DNA of 64,000 bases from Devosia aquimaris (GTDB lineage Bacteria > Pseudomonadota > Alphaproteobacteria > Rhizobiales > Devosiaceae): NCBI RefSeq assembly GCF_020169335.1, contig NZ_JAIEZN010000001.1, forward strand, positions 2,407,805 through 2,471,804. The letters are read 5' to 3'. Within the stretch, counting starts at the first letter, position 1. Each line of letters opens with the position of its first letter. The notes under the pieces are model-generated. The model had not been told where the DNA came from and made no database searches. It worked only from the letters and a program-made list of their open reading frames with translations. This document shows positions 56,473-64,000 of the stretch, piece by piece. The translations under genes and the position numbers were made by a program.

Positions 56473-57507
56473 TCAGGCCCCTGCCGGTAGCACCACCTGC
56501 ATGCCGGCACTGCGGGCACGCACCTCCGGCGGCGCCAGGCAGGTCTCAACCGCTTCAAAACCCGGCGCACCCGGATAGGGTGCCACAAGGCTGGGTGGGC
56601 TGTGGTTGGCCGGGCAAAGGATGATGGCCTCGTCTGCGCGCACCGAGCCCAGGTCGAGAAAAGCGCTCGATCGGGTCATCAGCATCAGGCGTGGCAGACT
56701 GGCCAGGCTCGCGCGGAGATGGGCGATCAGCGCCATCTGTGTGGCTTCATCGAGCCCCTCCTCCACCATGTCGACGACCACCGTGTCTCCGGGCGAACCG
56801 TCCAGATGCACCAGCAGAGAGCGCAAGGCGGGCCCCGGCGTTGCGCCCTCGTCGGCCAGCCAGGCTTCGGCACGCAGGATGCGTTCGCGCAAGTCCGGCT
56901 CTGCGTCGAACCGCTGCTGCGCTGCCGCGCCGCCATCGTCATTGCGGTCGAGCCCCAGGAATCGCCCGCCTTCGATCTCGTCTGCCAGCCGTTGCGACAG
57001 CCGCGTTTTGCCGCTCCCCAAGGGGCCGATGATGAAGCTCAGTCGGGCCAGCTGCGGCAGCACAAACCGCTCCCCGCCCCAGGGCCAGGGCAGATCAAAC
57101 GCTACCGACGGCCCCTGCGCACCGCCATCCAGGCGGCGCAGCAATGCCATGTCCGGCGCGGCGCCACGGGCCAGTCCGCCACGCAGCTCGCGCACCCGCG
57201 CCAGCGCCACCCCCAGCCCCTGCATGCGCGCCTCGAGCACGCTCTGCTGGCTGGCAAGGGCAGCGCCAAGGTCGCGACCATCGCCGCCCAGCACGCGCTC
57301 CACTTCACCCAGGCTCAGGCCCAGCGCGCGCAGCGCCACCACATCTTCTGCCCGCGCCAGTTCTGCCGGGCCATAGACCCGCCAGCCGGCGGCCGTACGG
57401 CCTGGCACCACCAGGCCACGATCTTCGTATAGGCGCAGCGCCTTGCTGGATATGCCCAGCATGCGGGCGGCGTCGGCGTGTTTGAGACTGCGTTGGGTCG
57501 GCTTCAC
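56473..57507 (-). CDS. MerR-family HTH fused to a P-loop ATPase domain
   Basis: 344 residues. Residues 8-75 are a MerR DNA-binding domain (HADAARMLGISSKALRLYEDRGLVVPGRTAAGWRVYG; key pattern RxYEDxGL), followed by a dimer coiled coil 85-115. From about 135 a second domain has Walker A GPLGSGKT at 161-168 and a Walker B strand TVVVDMVEEGLDEAT at 242-256, like the ATPase core of ABC proteins, but lacks an LSGGQ signature. Ordinary MerR proteins end with a small effector domain, so a nucleotide-binding C-terminus is unusual. It cuts into the gap-pgk interval antisense. Role unknown. Confidence 0.85.
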   Translation of the reverse strand: MKPTQRSLKHADAARMLGISSKALRLYEDRGLVVPGRTAAGWRVYGPAELARAEDVVALRALGLSLGEVERVLGGDGRDLGAALASQQSVLEARMQGLGVALARVRELRGGLARGAAPDMALLRRLDGGAQGPSVAFDLPWPWGGERFVLPQLARLSFIIGPLGSGKTRLSQRLADEIEGGRFLGLDRNDDGGAAAQQRFDAEPDLRERILRAEAWLADEGATPGPALRSLLVHLDGSPGDTVVVDMVEEGLDEATQMALIAHLRASLASLPRLMLMTRSSAFLDLGSVRADEAIILCPANHSPPSLVAPYPGAPGFEAVETCLAPPEVRARSAGMQVVLPAGA

Positions 57508-57653
57508 GACTCACCTCTCTGGTGTTGTTCGCCAGCCTTATCCGGCCTGCCCCAAGGGCGGGGTCAAGCCCGATTGCGGGAAATCGGCCTGTCATGGCCA
57601 GGTCATCAAATCACCCTAGAAATCGAGCCGTTCATGTCGTTGGGGGCAACATC

Positions 57654-57944
57654 ATGTTCCACCTCACCCGCCGCATCATGGCCGGACTGCCCATGGCGCC
57701 AGTCTTGCTCGGCCTCGGCGATCAGCCGGGCCTTCTTGCTGTCCCGCCCGCGCTCACCGCTCTGGTCGTCCTGTTGCGCGATCGCCAGATTCGCCGTCGG
57801 GTGGGATTGGCCGCCTGGCCCAGCGATGGCTTCGCCCGCCATGTGCTGGTCGATGACCTGGCCAAACTGCTCGGCCACAGCCTGCTGGCCCTGCCGCTGT
57901 TCCTCATCGGCCATGCGCTTCGCGCGACCCTGCTGCCTGTCTGA
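57654..57944 (+). CDS. Small hypothetical protein, possibly membrane-associated
   Basis: 96 residues from the ATG at 57654 (GGGGGC upstream). Hydrophobic stretches about 10-38 (MAGLPMAPVLLGLG, LLAVPPALTALVVLL) and 70-92 (LGHSLLALPLFLIGHALRATLL), separated by a basic loop DRQIRRR. Codon use with G or C in third positions is like the neighbours, which supports a real gene. No family recognised. Divergent from the MerR-ATPase gene. Confidence 0.6.
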   Translation: MFHLTRRIMAGLPMAPVLLGLGDQPGLLAVPPALTALVVLLRDRQIRRRVGLAAWPSDGFARHVLVDDLAKLLGHSLLALPLFLIGHALRATLLPV

Positions 57945-58030
57945 TCACCTGCTTTTTTGAAACACTTGCCTTCCCCCTTCGGCGCCGCTCTGCTACGCCA
58001 CGGCAAATCTTTCACCGGGAGGCACGACCC

Positions 58031-59233
58031 ATGAGCGCCACGTTCAAGACCCTCGACGAGCTCGATCTCACCAACAAGCGCGTCCTGCTCAGGGCCGACC
58101 TCAACGTCCCGGTTGCCGATGGCCAGGTCACAGATGCCACCCGGATCGAACGTCTCGTCCCCACCATCCGCGAAATCGTCAAGCATGACGGCAAGGCCAT
58201 CCTGCTGAGCCATTTCGGCCGCCCCAAGGGCAAGGTCGACGCCGCTTTCTCGCTTGAACAGGTCTGTGCCGCCGTCGCCGACCAGACCGGCCATCCCGTC
58301 GGCTTTGTCGCCACCGACTGGACCGATGTCTCGGCCGCGCAGAAGGCCATCGACGCCGCGCCCGCCGGCTCGGTCCTCGTGCTGGAGAACACCCGTTTCC
58401 ATCCCGGCGAAGAAGCCAATGACGTCGAACTAGCCAAGCGCATGGCGAGCCTCGGCGACGTGTATGTCAACGACGCCTTCTCGGCCGCCCACCGCGCCCA
58501 TGCCTCCACGGAAGCCCTGGCCCATCTGCTGCCGGCCGCCGCGGGTCTGGCCATGCAGGCCGAGCTGGAAGCACTCGAAGCCGGCCTGGGCGCCCCCAAG
58601 AAGCCCGTCGTCGCCATCGTCGGCGGCGCCAAGGTCTCGTCCAAGATCGACCTGCTGGAAAACCTCGTCACCAAGGTCGATGGCCTCGTCATCGGCGGCG
58701 GCATGGCCAATACCTTCCTGCACGCCCAGGGCGTCAACATCGGCAAGTCGCTCTGCGAAAAGGATCTGGCCGAGACCGCCATCCGCATCATGGAAAAGGC
58801 TGTCGACAGCGGCTGCGCCATCATCCTGCCCATCGACGCCGTTGTCGCCTGGCACTTCAAGGCCGATACCCCCACCCGCCTTTATGGCGTTGACGCCATC
58901 GACCCCGACGGCATGATCCTGGACATCGGCCCCTCCTCCATAGAGCGCATCATGGGCGCCATCGACGATGCCAATACTGTGGTCTGGAACGGCCCCGTCG
59001 GCGCCTTCGAAATGAACCCCTTCGACGCCGGCACCGTCGCCTTGGCCAAGCACGTCGCCAAGCGCACCCATGATGGCAAGCTGGTCTCGGTCGCCGGTGG
59101 CGGCGACACCGTTTCCGCCCTCGCCCATGCCGGGGTCAAGGACGCCCTGACCTATGTCTCAACCGCCGGCGGCGCCTTCCTCGAATGGATGGAGGGCAAG
59201 CCCCTCCCCGGCGTCGACGCGCTCAAGAAGTAG
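58031..59233 (+). CDS. pgk: Phosphoglycerate kinase
   Basis: 400 residues. N-terminal RVLLRADLNVPV, substrate-binding LSHFGRPKGK and NTRFHPGEE, KPVVAIVGGAKVSSKI, and nucleotide-binding VWNGPVGAFE and GGGDTVSAL. Converts 1,3-bisphosphoglycerate and ADP to 3-phosphoglycerate and ATP. GGGAGG upstream. Separated from gap by three extra genes. Confidence 0.98.
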   Translation: MSATFKTLDELDLTNKRVLLRADLNVPVADGQVTDATRIERLVPTIREIVKHDGKAILLSHFGRPKGKVDAAFSLEQVCAAVADQTGHPVGFVATDWTDVSAAQKAIDAAPAGSVLVLENTRFHPGEEANDVELAKRMASLGDVYVNDAFSAAHRAHASTEALAHLLPAAAGLAMQAELEALEAGLGAPKKPVVAIVGGAKVSSKIDLLENLVTKVDGLVIGGGMANTFLHAQGVNIGKSLCEKDLAETAIRIMEKAVDSGCAIILPIDAVVAWHFKADTPTRLYGVDAIDPDGMILDIGPSSIERIMGAIDDANTVVWNGPVGAFEMNPFDAGTVALAKHVAKRTHDGKLVSVAGGGDTVSALAHAGVKDALTYVSTAGGAFLEWMEGKPLPGVDALKK

Positions 59234-59286
59234 CGCCCGTCACCCTGGCGTCGCCCGTGGCCTTTGTGGTGTCGGCGACGCCTTTG

Positions 59287-59312
59287 GGTCCCTCCCCCAA
59301 GGGGGAGGGGCC
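59287..59312. repeat. G+C-rich hairpin element between pgk and the aldo/keto reductase gene
   Basis: 11-pair stem GGTCCCTCCCC (59287-59297) with GGGGAGGGGCC (59302-59312), one T-G pair, 4-base loop. No T-run on either strand. It resembles the CTCCCCCAAGGGGGAG-type intergenic palindromes scattered in Alphaproteobacteria; it may end transcription from both convergent genes. Confidence 0.55.
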
Positions 59313-59343
59313 CGGGAACGGCGTCATCTGGGCGTGAAACGAC

Positions 59344-60174
59344 CTAGAACCTTGCCGTCAGCGGATCGGAGCCCAGGCGGCCCTGTGGATCATCCAGCCC
59401 GGCAATCGCCGCCATGTCGGTGCCGCTGAGGCTGAAGTCAAACACCTGGAAATTCTCGACGATCCGGCTGGGTGTGACTGACTTGGGGATCACCACCAAC
59501 CCCATTTCGATATGCCAGCGGATGATCACCTGCGCCGCGCTCTTGCCGTGCCGGGCAGCGATATTGGCCACCACCGGATCGTCCAGCAGCTTGCCCTGGC
59601 CTAGCGGGCTCCAGCTCTCGGTCACCACGCCCAGCTTTTCGTGCTTGAGCCGCATTGCCCGCTGCTGAAACCGGGGATGGAGCTGGATCTGGTTGATCAC
59701 CGGCGTCACGCCGGTGGCGGCCACGATCTCTTCGATGTAGTCGCCCTCGAAATTGGACACCCCGATCGAGAGCGCCTTGCCTTCTTCGCGCAGCCGGATC
59801 AGCGCTTTCCAGGTGTCGACGAACTTGCCGCGATAGGCTGACGGCCAGTGGATGAGGTAGAGATCGACATAGCTGGTGCCAAGCCGCTTCAGGCTCGCAT
59901 CCATTGCGCGCAGCGTCTCGTCATATCCCTGATCATCGTTCCACACCTTGGTGGTGAGAAAGATCTCGCCGCGCGGCACACCCGAAACGCGCAGGCCTTC
60001 GCCCACGCCCTCCTCGTTCTGATAGACCGCTGCCGTGTCGATATGCCGGTAGCCAGCCTTGAGGGCCGTATCGACAGCCGTGACCGCAGTATCATTGGGG
60101 GTCTGCCAGACGCCCAGCCCGATCTGCGGGATCGAACGGCCATCGTTGAAGCTCACGTGGGGTTGCGTGCTCAT
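59344..60174 (-). CDS. Aldo/keto reductase (2,5-diketo-D-gluconate reductase-like)
   Basis: 276 residues. Complete catalytic tetrad: D and Y in YRHIDTAAVYQNEEGVG, K in FLTTKVWN, H in LYLIHWPS. NADPH site IPKSVTPSRIVENFQ. AKR5-type sequence. Reduces an aldehyde or keto sugar; substrate unknown. Convergent with pgk, divergent from fba. Confidence 0.93.
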   Translation of the reverse strand: MSTQPHVSFNDGRSIPQIGLGVWQTPNDTAVTAVDTALKAGYRHIDTAAVYQNEEGVGEGLRVSGVPRGEIFLTTKVWNDDQGYDETLRAMDASLKRLGTSYVDLYLIHWPSAYRGKFVDTWKALIRLREEGKALSIGVSNFEGDYIEEIVAATGVTPVINQIQLHPRFQQRAMRLKHEKLGVVTESWSPLGQGKLLDDPVVANIAARHGKSAAQVIIRWHIEMGLVVIPKSVTPSRIVENFQVFDFSLSGTDMAAIAGLDDPQGRLGSDPLTARF

Positions 60175-60386
60175 CTTGCTATCCTGGTGGTGAGTGGAAG
60201 GGACGCCAAGCGCCGGATCGAGAACTCAAGGTTATGCCAGCATCGCCGCAGAACCAAGTCCTCCCGTCAAAACGCGCGACATTCTTCCATACAAGATAGG
60301 CCTTTTGTCTAATAACCCTAGGTCTAATCGCAGCCCAGCAAACGAAAGTCTAATCTCGGGACAGGTTCAATTCCTGAGGTGCCACC

Positions 60387-61415
60387 GTGTCCAAATCGCT
60401 CAATTCCATTGCCCAGAAGCTGATGGAGCCCGGCAAGGGCATCCTGGCCGCCGATGAGTCCGAAGGCACCATCGCCAAGCGCTTCGCCAAGATCAATCTT
60501 CCCAATTCGCTGGACCTGCGCCGCGACTATCGCGAGATGCTGTTCCGCTCCACCGATGCCATGACCAACTATATCTCCGGCGTCATCCTGACCGAGGAAA
60601 CCCTCGAACAGCACGCTGCCGACGGCACCGCGTTCCGCGCCATTCTTGCCGATGCCGATGTCATTCCCGGCATAAAGGTCGACCGTGGCGCCTTCCCGAT
60701 GCCTGGCGATAATGGCGAGAAGATTACCGAAGGTCTCGATGGCCTGCGCCAGCGGCTGCACCGCTATGCCGAACTGGGCGCGGGTTTTGCCAAATGGCGC
60801 GCTGTCATCACCATCAACGACGTCGCCCCCACCCGCAACAACATCCGCGCCAATGCCCATGCGCTGGCCCGCTATGCCATTCTCTGCCAGGAGGCCGGCA
60901 TCGTGCCCGTGGTCGAGCCCGAAGTGGTCGGCGATGGCGATCCCGGCAACCATTCGATGGAACGCTGCGCCGCCGTCACCGGAGACGTGCTCGAAAACAC
61001 CTTCAAGGAACTGCGCCTGGCCGGTGTCGATCTGGGCGGCATGCTGCTCAAGCCCAACATGGTATTGCCCGGCGTCAATTCCCGTGAGCGTCCCGGCTTT
61101 GATGAGGTCGCCAAGCGGACCGTCGCCGTGCTCCGCGAACATGTGCCGGCCGCGGTGCCGGGCATCGCCTTCCTCTCGGGTGGGCAGACCGACGAAGAAG
61201 CCACCGCTCACCTGTCGGCGATGAACCAGATCCAGGGCAAGCCCTGGCCCTTGACCTTCTCCTATGGTCGCGCCTTGCAGAATGTGGCCCTGCGCACCTG
61301 GGCCGGACGGCGCGAGAACTTCCCTGCAGCGCAGGCCGCCTTCACCCATCGCGCACACATGAACTCCCTGGCCGCACTGGGCACATGGGATGGGGCGCTC
61401 GACCAGGCAGCCTGA
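60387..61415 (+). CDS. Fructose-bisphosphate aldolase, class I
   Basis: 342 residues; GTG start at 60387 with GAGGT upstream. Class I features: KGILAADESEGTIAKRF, RRDYREMLF, and the Schiff-base lysine K222 in GGMLLKPNMVLPG. Ends with YGRALQNVALRTWAG. Cleaves fructose-1,6-bisphosphate in glycolysis and gluconeogenesis. This is the animal-type enzyme used by rhizobia instead of class II. Ends at a terminator (61445-61485). Confidence 0.97.
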   Translation: MSKSLNSIAQKLMEPGKGILAADESEGTIAKRFAKINLPNSLDLRRDYREMLFRSTDAMTNYISGVILTEETLEQHAADGTAFRAILADADVIPGIKVDRGAFPMPGDNGEKITEGLDGLRQRLHRYAELGAGFAKWRAVITINDVAPTRNNIRANAHALARYAILCQEAGIVPVVEPEVVGDGDPGNHSMERCAAVTGDVLENTFKELRLAGVDLGGMLLKPNMVLPGVNSRERPGFDEVAKRTVAVLREHVPAAVPGIAFLSGGQTDEEATAHLSAMNQIQGKPWPLTFSYGRALQNVALRTWAGRRENFPAAQAAFTHRAHMNSLAALGTWDGALDQAA

Positions 61416-61444
61416 TCCGGCGTCCGACGTCCCAACGTCACCAG

Positions 61445-61485
61445 AACGCGCGCTGATCCTTCGGGCTCGGCGCGCGTTTTGTTTT
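61445..61485 (+). terminator. Terminator of fba
   Basis: 9-bp stem AACGCGCGC/GCGCGCGTT (61445-61453 with 61470-61478), extendable by three pairs, then TTGTTTT. Confidence 0.82.
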
Positions 61486-61581
61486 GCGCCTCGGTCCCCC
61501 TTCCCCTATTGGAAGACTGTCCTCTTTGTCGCCCAAATCGCGACACATGTAGACACCAACCGCGTTGAGTGCTTCCGACAC

Positions 61582-62178
61582 ATGGCTCCCCAAATCTACC
61601 TGATCACCCCCGCTGCCGCCGACGTCGAGACTTTCCCGGCTCGATTGATGGCCGTGCTCAATGTCGCCGAGTTCGCCGCGCTGCTGGTCCGCCGTGCAAG
61701 CATGGACGCGACGGCCTATGAGGCTCTGGCCAAGCGCCTGATCAATATCGGCCAGGGCGCCGGCTGCGCGGTGCTGCTGGAAGATGACGTGGCCCTCGCC
61801 CGCCGCCTCGGCGCCGATGGCGTGCACATCACAACAGGCGCTGCCGCGGTCAAAAACGCCATCGCCGCGCTCAAGCCCGGCTTCATCGTTGGGGCTGGCC
61901 GCACCGCCACTCGCCATGACGCCATGACCATGGGCGAGATGGACGTCGACTATGTGTTCTTTGGCCCGCTCGACGGCGCGACAGACCCCGCCAGCGCGGA
62001 CCTTGCTGAATGGTGGGCCGCCACCTTCGAAATCCCCGCCGTGCTCAGCGACCCCGGCGCCGGCCCCTCGGTCGACCCACGTGGTGCTGAGTTCCTGGCG
62101 CTCTCCACCAGCATCTGGACGGCCGCCGACCCGGTCGCGGCCACCACGGCCATCGTCAGCGCCCTGGGTGCAAGATGA
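61582..62178 (+). CDS. Thiamine-phosphate synthase-like protein (ThiE family)
   Basis: 198 residues from the ATG at 61582; an open stretch back to 61390 overlaps the fba end and terminator. TenI/ThiE TIM barrel: APQIYLITPA, LLVRRASMDATAYEALAKRL, VLLEDDVALARRLGADGVHI, AGRTATRHDAMTMGEMDVDYVFFGPL. The last part matches the ThiE core, but the usual GVHLGQ(D/E)D and G-S-T-H blocks are changed (GVHITTG, GRTATRHD), so activity as a synthase is doubtful. A four-base overlap couples it to the Sel1 gene. The fba-thiE-Sel1-efp order is seen in other Rhizobiales. Confidence 0.8.
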   Translation: MAPQIYLITPAAADVETFPARLMAVLNVAEFAALLVRRASMDATAYEALAKRLINIGQGAGCAVLLEDDVALARRLGADGVHITTGAAAVKNAIAALKPGFIVGAGRTATRHDAMTMGEMDVDYVFFGPLDGATDPASADLAEWWAATFEIPAVLSDPGAGPSVDPRGAEFLALSTSIWTAADPVAATTAIVSALGAR

Positions 62179-63287
62179 CCCGTCTGCGCCGGACTGCCCT
62201 GGCCCTGTTCCCGTTGCTGCTGGTCACGCCAACCTGGGCACAGGAAACACCAGCCCCGACCAGCACGTCAGACACGGAGCCGGCCGAGGTCATCAGCGAC
62301 CAGATCTTTGGCCCCCGGGTTCCCACCGACGACGCCTTTGGCGCGTTCCAGCGCGGCTATTTCCTGACGGCGCTGGAGCTCGCCCTGCCCCGCGCCGAAA
62401 AGGGCGAGGCCTCTGCACAGACCCTGATTGCCGAGCTCTATGCCAAGGGCCTTGGCGTGGTGCAGAACGACCAGCGCGCCGCCGGCTGGTATCAGCTTGC
62501 CTCCAACAACGGCGACATGCTGGCCACGTTCGAGCTGGCGCTGATGTATGAGGAAGGCACCGGCGTACCCAAGAACCGCGCGCGTGCCGCCGCCCTGTTC
62601 AGCCAGGCCGCCGACGCTGGCTATATGCCGGCAAAATACAATTTGGCCCTTCTTCATATCGAGGGTATCTACGCCTCGCCCAGCCTGACCACGGCTGCCA
62701 GCCTGATGAAGGAAGCTGCCGATACCGGTCTGCCCGAGGCCGAGTACGACTATGGCACCATGCTGATCGAAGGCGCGGGGGTCATTCCGGACCCTGCTCT
62801 GGGTGCAGAATACATCCTCAAGGCTGCCGAGCAGAACCTCGTCGCCGCCCAGATCGACTACGCCACCCTTCTTTACATGGGCGAAGGCGTGGCAAAGGAC
62901 ATCGAGGGCGCTGCTGCCTGGTATCGCCGCGCCGCCGAAGCCGGCAATGCCGTGGCGCAGAACCGCTATGCCAAGCTCCTGGCGGTCGGCGAAGGCGTGG
63001 CCCTTGACCTGCAGGAGGCCGCCATGTGGCGGGCACTGGCGCGCCGCCAGGGCATCAACGACACCACGCTCGATAGTCTGCTGATCTCCATTCCGCCCGA
63101 AGATCTGGCTGCAGCCGAGGAGCGGGCACGGTTCTGGCCGTCGGCTCCGCCCACCACAGAGACCGCAGAGACCATTCTGGAAATCCCCACCACCAGCGTT
63201 CCAGCCAGCACCGGTGACACCCTGCCAACGCCGACCGAGGTGCAAGAGGCGCCCCCTGGAGAGGGCACGCAGCCGCAAGACCCTTGA
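62175..63287 (+). CDS. Sel1-like repeat protein, exported
   Basis: 370 residues. Signal peptide MTRLRRTALALFPLLLVTPTWA. From about 65 to 300 there are six to seven Sel1-like repeats of 36 residues with the pattern AxxLYxxGxGVxxDxxxAxxWYxxAA (seen at LYAKGLGVVQNDQRAAGWY, MYEEGTGVPKNRARAAALF, LYMGEGVAKDIEGAAAWY, LAVGEGVALDLQEAAMW). The C-terminal 70 residues are Pro/Thr-rich and disordered. Periplasmic scaffold for protein contacts; partner unknown. Overlaps thiE-like by four bases. Confidence 0.92.
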   Translation: MTRLRRTALALFPLLLVTPTWAQETPAPTSTSDTEPAEVISDQIFGPRVPTDDAFGAFQRGYFLTALELALPRAEKGEASAQTLIAELYAKGLGVVQNDQRAAGWYQLASNNGDMLATFELALMYEEGTGVPKNRARAAALFSQAADAGYMPAKYNLALLHIEGIYASPSLTTAASLMKEAADTGLPEAEYDYGTMLIEGAGVIPDPALGAEYILKAAEQNLVAAQIDYATLLYMGEGVAKDIEGAAAWYRRAAEAGNAVAQNRYAKLLAVGEGVALDLQEAAMWRALARRQGINDTTLDSLLISIPPEDLAAAEERARFWPSAPPTTETAETILEIPTTSVPASTGDTLPTPTEVQEAPPGEGTQPQDP

Positions 63288-63407
63288 TTGGGCGGGCGTT
63301 CTGGGGCAATAAGCCCGCCACGCCCATCAGCCTAATCAATAGTCGGCCAGCCGCATCCGGCATGCGGGGCCCGCCCTGACAATTCGCGCACCGAAAGCAC
63401 TCTCGCC

Positions 63408-63974
63408 ATGGCCAAGATCAACGGCAACGAAATCCGCCCCGGTTTCGTCATCAACCACCAGGACCGCCTCTGGGTCGCCGTCAAGGTCGATCACGTCAAG
63501 CCCGGCAAGGGCGGCGCCTATGCCCAGGTGGAGCTCAAGGCCATCCTGACCGGCACCAAGCTGAACGAGCGCTTCCGCTCCGCCGAGACGGTCGAGCAGG
63601 TCGAGCTCGAGTTCCGCGACTTCACCTTCCTTTACGAGCAGGGCGAAAACCTGGTCTTCATGGACCAGGAAAGCTATGAGCAGGTCGAACTGGCCAAGGA
63701 CTTCGTCGGCGACCGCGCCGCCTTCCTGACCGACGGCATGAAGATCACCCTCGAAATGCACGAGGACACCCCCCTGGGCGTCAAGTTCCCGCCCAACGTC
63801 ATTCTCGAGGTCATCGAGGCCGACCCGGTCACCAAGGGCCAGACAGCGTCCAACCAGTTCAAGCCTGCCAAGGTCGCCAACGGCCTCAAGGTCATGGTGC
63901 CGCCCTTTATCGCCGTCGGTGAGCGCATCGTCGTCGACACCACCGAAACCACCTATCTGCGCCGGGCGGATTAA
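63408..63974 (+). CDS. efp: Elongation factor P
   Basis: 188 residues. Three beta-barrel domains; KOW-like N-terminal domain with K34 at the tip of VKPGKGGAY, the position modified by EpmA-type enzymes in E. coli, and C-terminal [25 protein letters not shown], the family signature. Relieves ribosome stalling at polyproline, useful here given proline-rich TolA and other proteins in the window. Two bases separate its stop from the next start. Confidence 0.98.
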   Translation: MAKINGNEIRPGFVINHQDRLWVAVKVDHVKPGKGGAYAQVELKAILTGTKLNERFRSAETVEQVELEFRDFTFLYEQGENLVFMDQESYEQVELAKDFVGDRAAFLTDGMKITLEMHEDTPLGVKFPPNVILEVIEADPVTKGQTASNQFKPAKVANGLKVMVPPFIAVGERIVVDTTETTYLRRAD

Positions 63975-63976
63975 CC

Positions 63977-64000
63977 ATGGCACGTTCAGCAATCCTCAAT
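63977..64000 (+). CDS. Start of next gene, probable inositol monophosphatase family protein
   Basis: Only eight codons are visible: MARSAILN, beginning two bases after the efp stop. Inositol monophosphatase (SuhB-like) genes follow efp in many Rhizobiales and open with nearly the same residues, so the call rests on context and this short string. Confidence 0.45.

Noticed and set aside
59287-59312. Classical rho-independent terminator between pgk and the aldo/keto reductase
   Set aside because: The stem is strong but no T-run follows on either strand, so I list it as a palindromic repeat.
61582-62178. A second TPP riboswitch before the ThiE-like gene
   Set aside because: The CTGAGA and GAACCTGA blocks are absent upstream of 61582.

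Overview
The window is one continuous stretch of an alphaproteobacterial chromosome. It is high in G+C and densely coded. The order of the Hyphomicrobiales (Rhizobiales) is strongly suggested by ctrA next to fliI-fliJ, serC-serA behind a serC-type leader, the block tkt-gap-pgk-fba-thiE-Sel1-efp, and the block zapA-6S RNA-fcl-ymdB-yebC-ruvCAB-ybgC-tolQRAB-pal-cpoB-tilS-ftsH-glmM. A Devosia-like member is my best guess from gene content; this is inference. I see no rRNA, tRNA, CRISPR array, insertion sequence or prophage.

Layout. 1-3540: the end of an ECF sigma factor, the cell-cycle regulator ctrA, a 420-bp intergenic region rich in TTAA and GANTC sites, and fliI-fliJ. 3547-7773: thiamine pyrophosphokinase, diverging from a TPP riboswitch that controls thiBPQ. 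7782-15300: a large tethered membrane protein, purA, a DMT exporter, and serA and serC with their leader RNA. 15375-27732: a sugar catabolic locus with a ROK repressor, a TIM-barrel epimerase, an SDR, a GH2 glycosidase, a YesL-type protein, an Lpl/Ytc-type ABC importer, a divergent UgpC-type ATPase and a DenD-like dehydrogenase. 27863-28621: an outer-membrane protein.

28773-47648 is the envelope and DNA-repair block glmM to yebC, all on the minus strand. Its usual order is broken by five foreign genes: an alpha-galactosidase (GH27) between tolB and pal, a sulfide:quinone oxidoreductase between tolQ and ybgC, a NUDIX gene between ybgC and ruvB, a G+C-poor membrane protein between ruvB and ruvA, and a GGDEF gene between ruvC and yebC. 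47745-52578 continues with an Lrp regulator, a DUF1272 protein, ymdB, fcl, the 6S RNA, a Na+/H+ antiporter (a sixth interruption), zapA and a DUF4164 protein.

52785-64000 is central carbon metabolism on the plus strand (tkt, gap, pgk, class I fba). It is interleaved with a glycolipid-binding-fold protein, a MerR-type regulator fused to a P-loop ATPase, a small membrane protein and an aldo/keto reductase, then thiE-like, a Sel1-repeat protein, efp and the first codons of a probable inositol monophosphatase.

Most of the window is housekeeping. The parts most worth a second look are the repeated interruption of conserved operons, the RNA regulators (TPP, serC leader, 6S), the ctrA/fliI intergenic region, the membrane protein between ruvA and ruvB, and the MerR-ATPase fusion. 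I found no complete system that I can call new with confidence.
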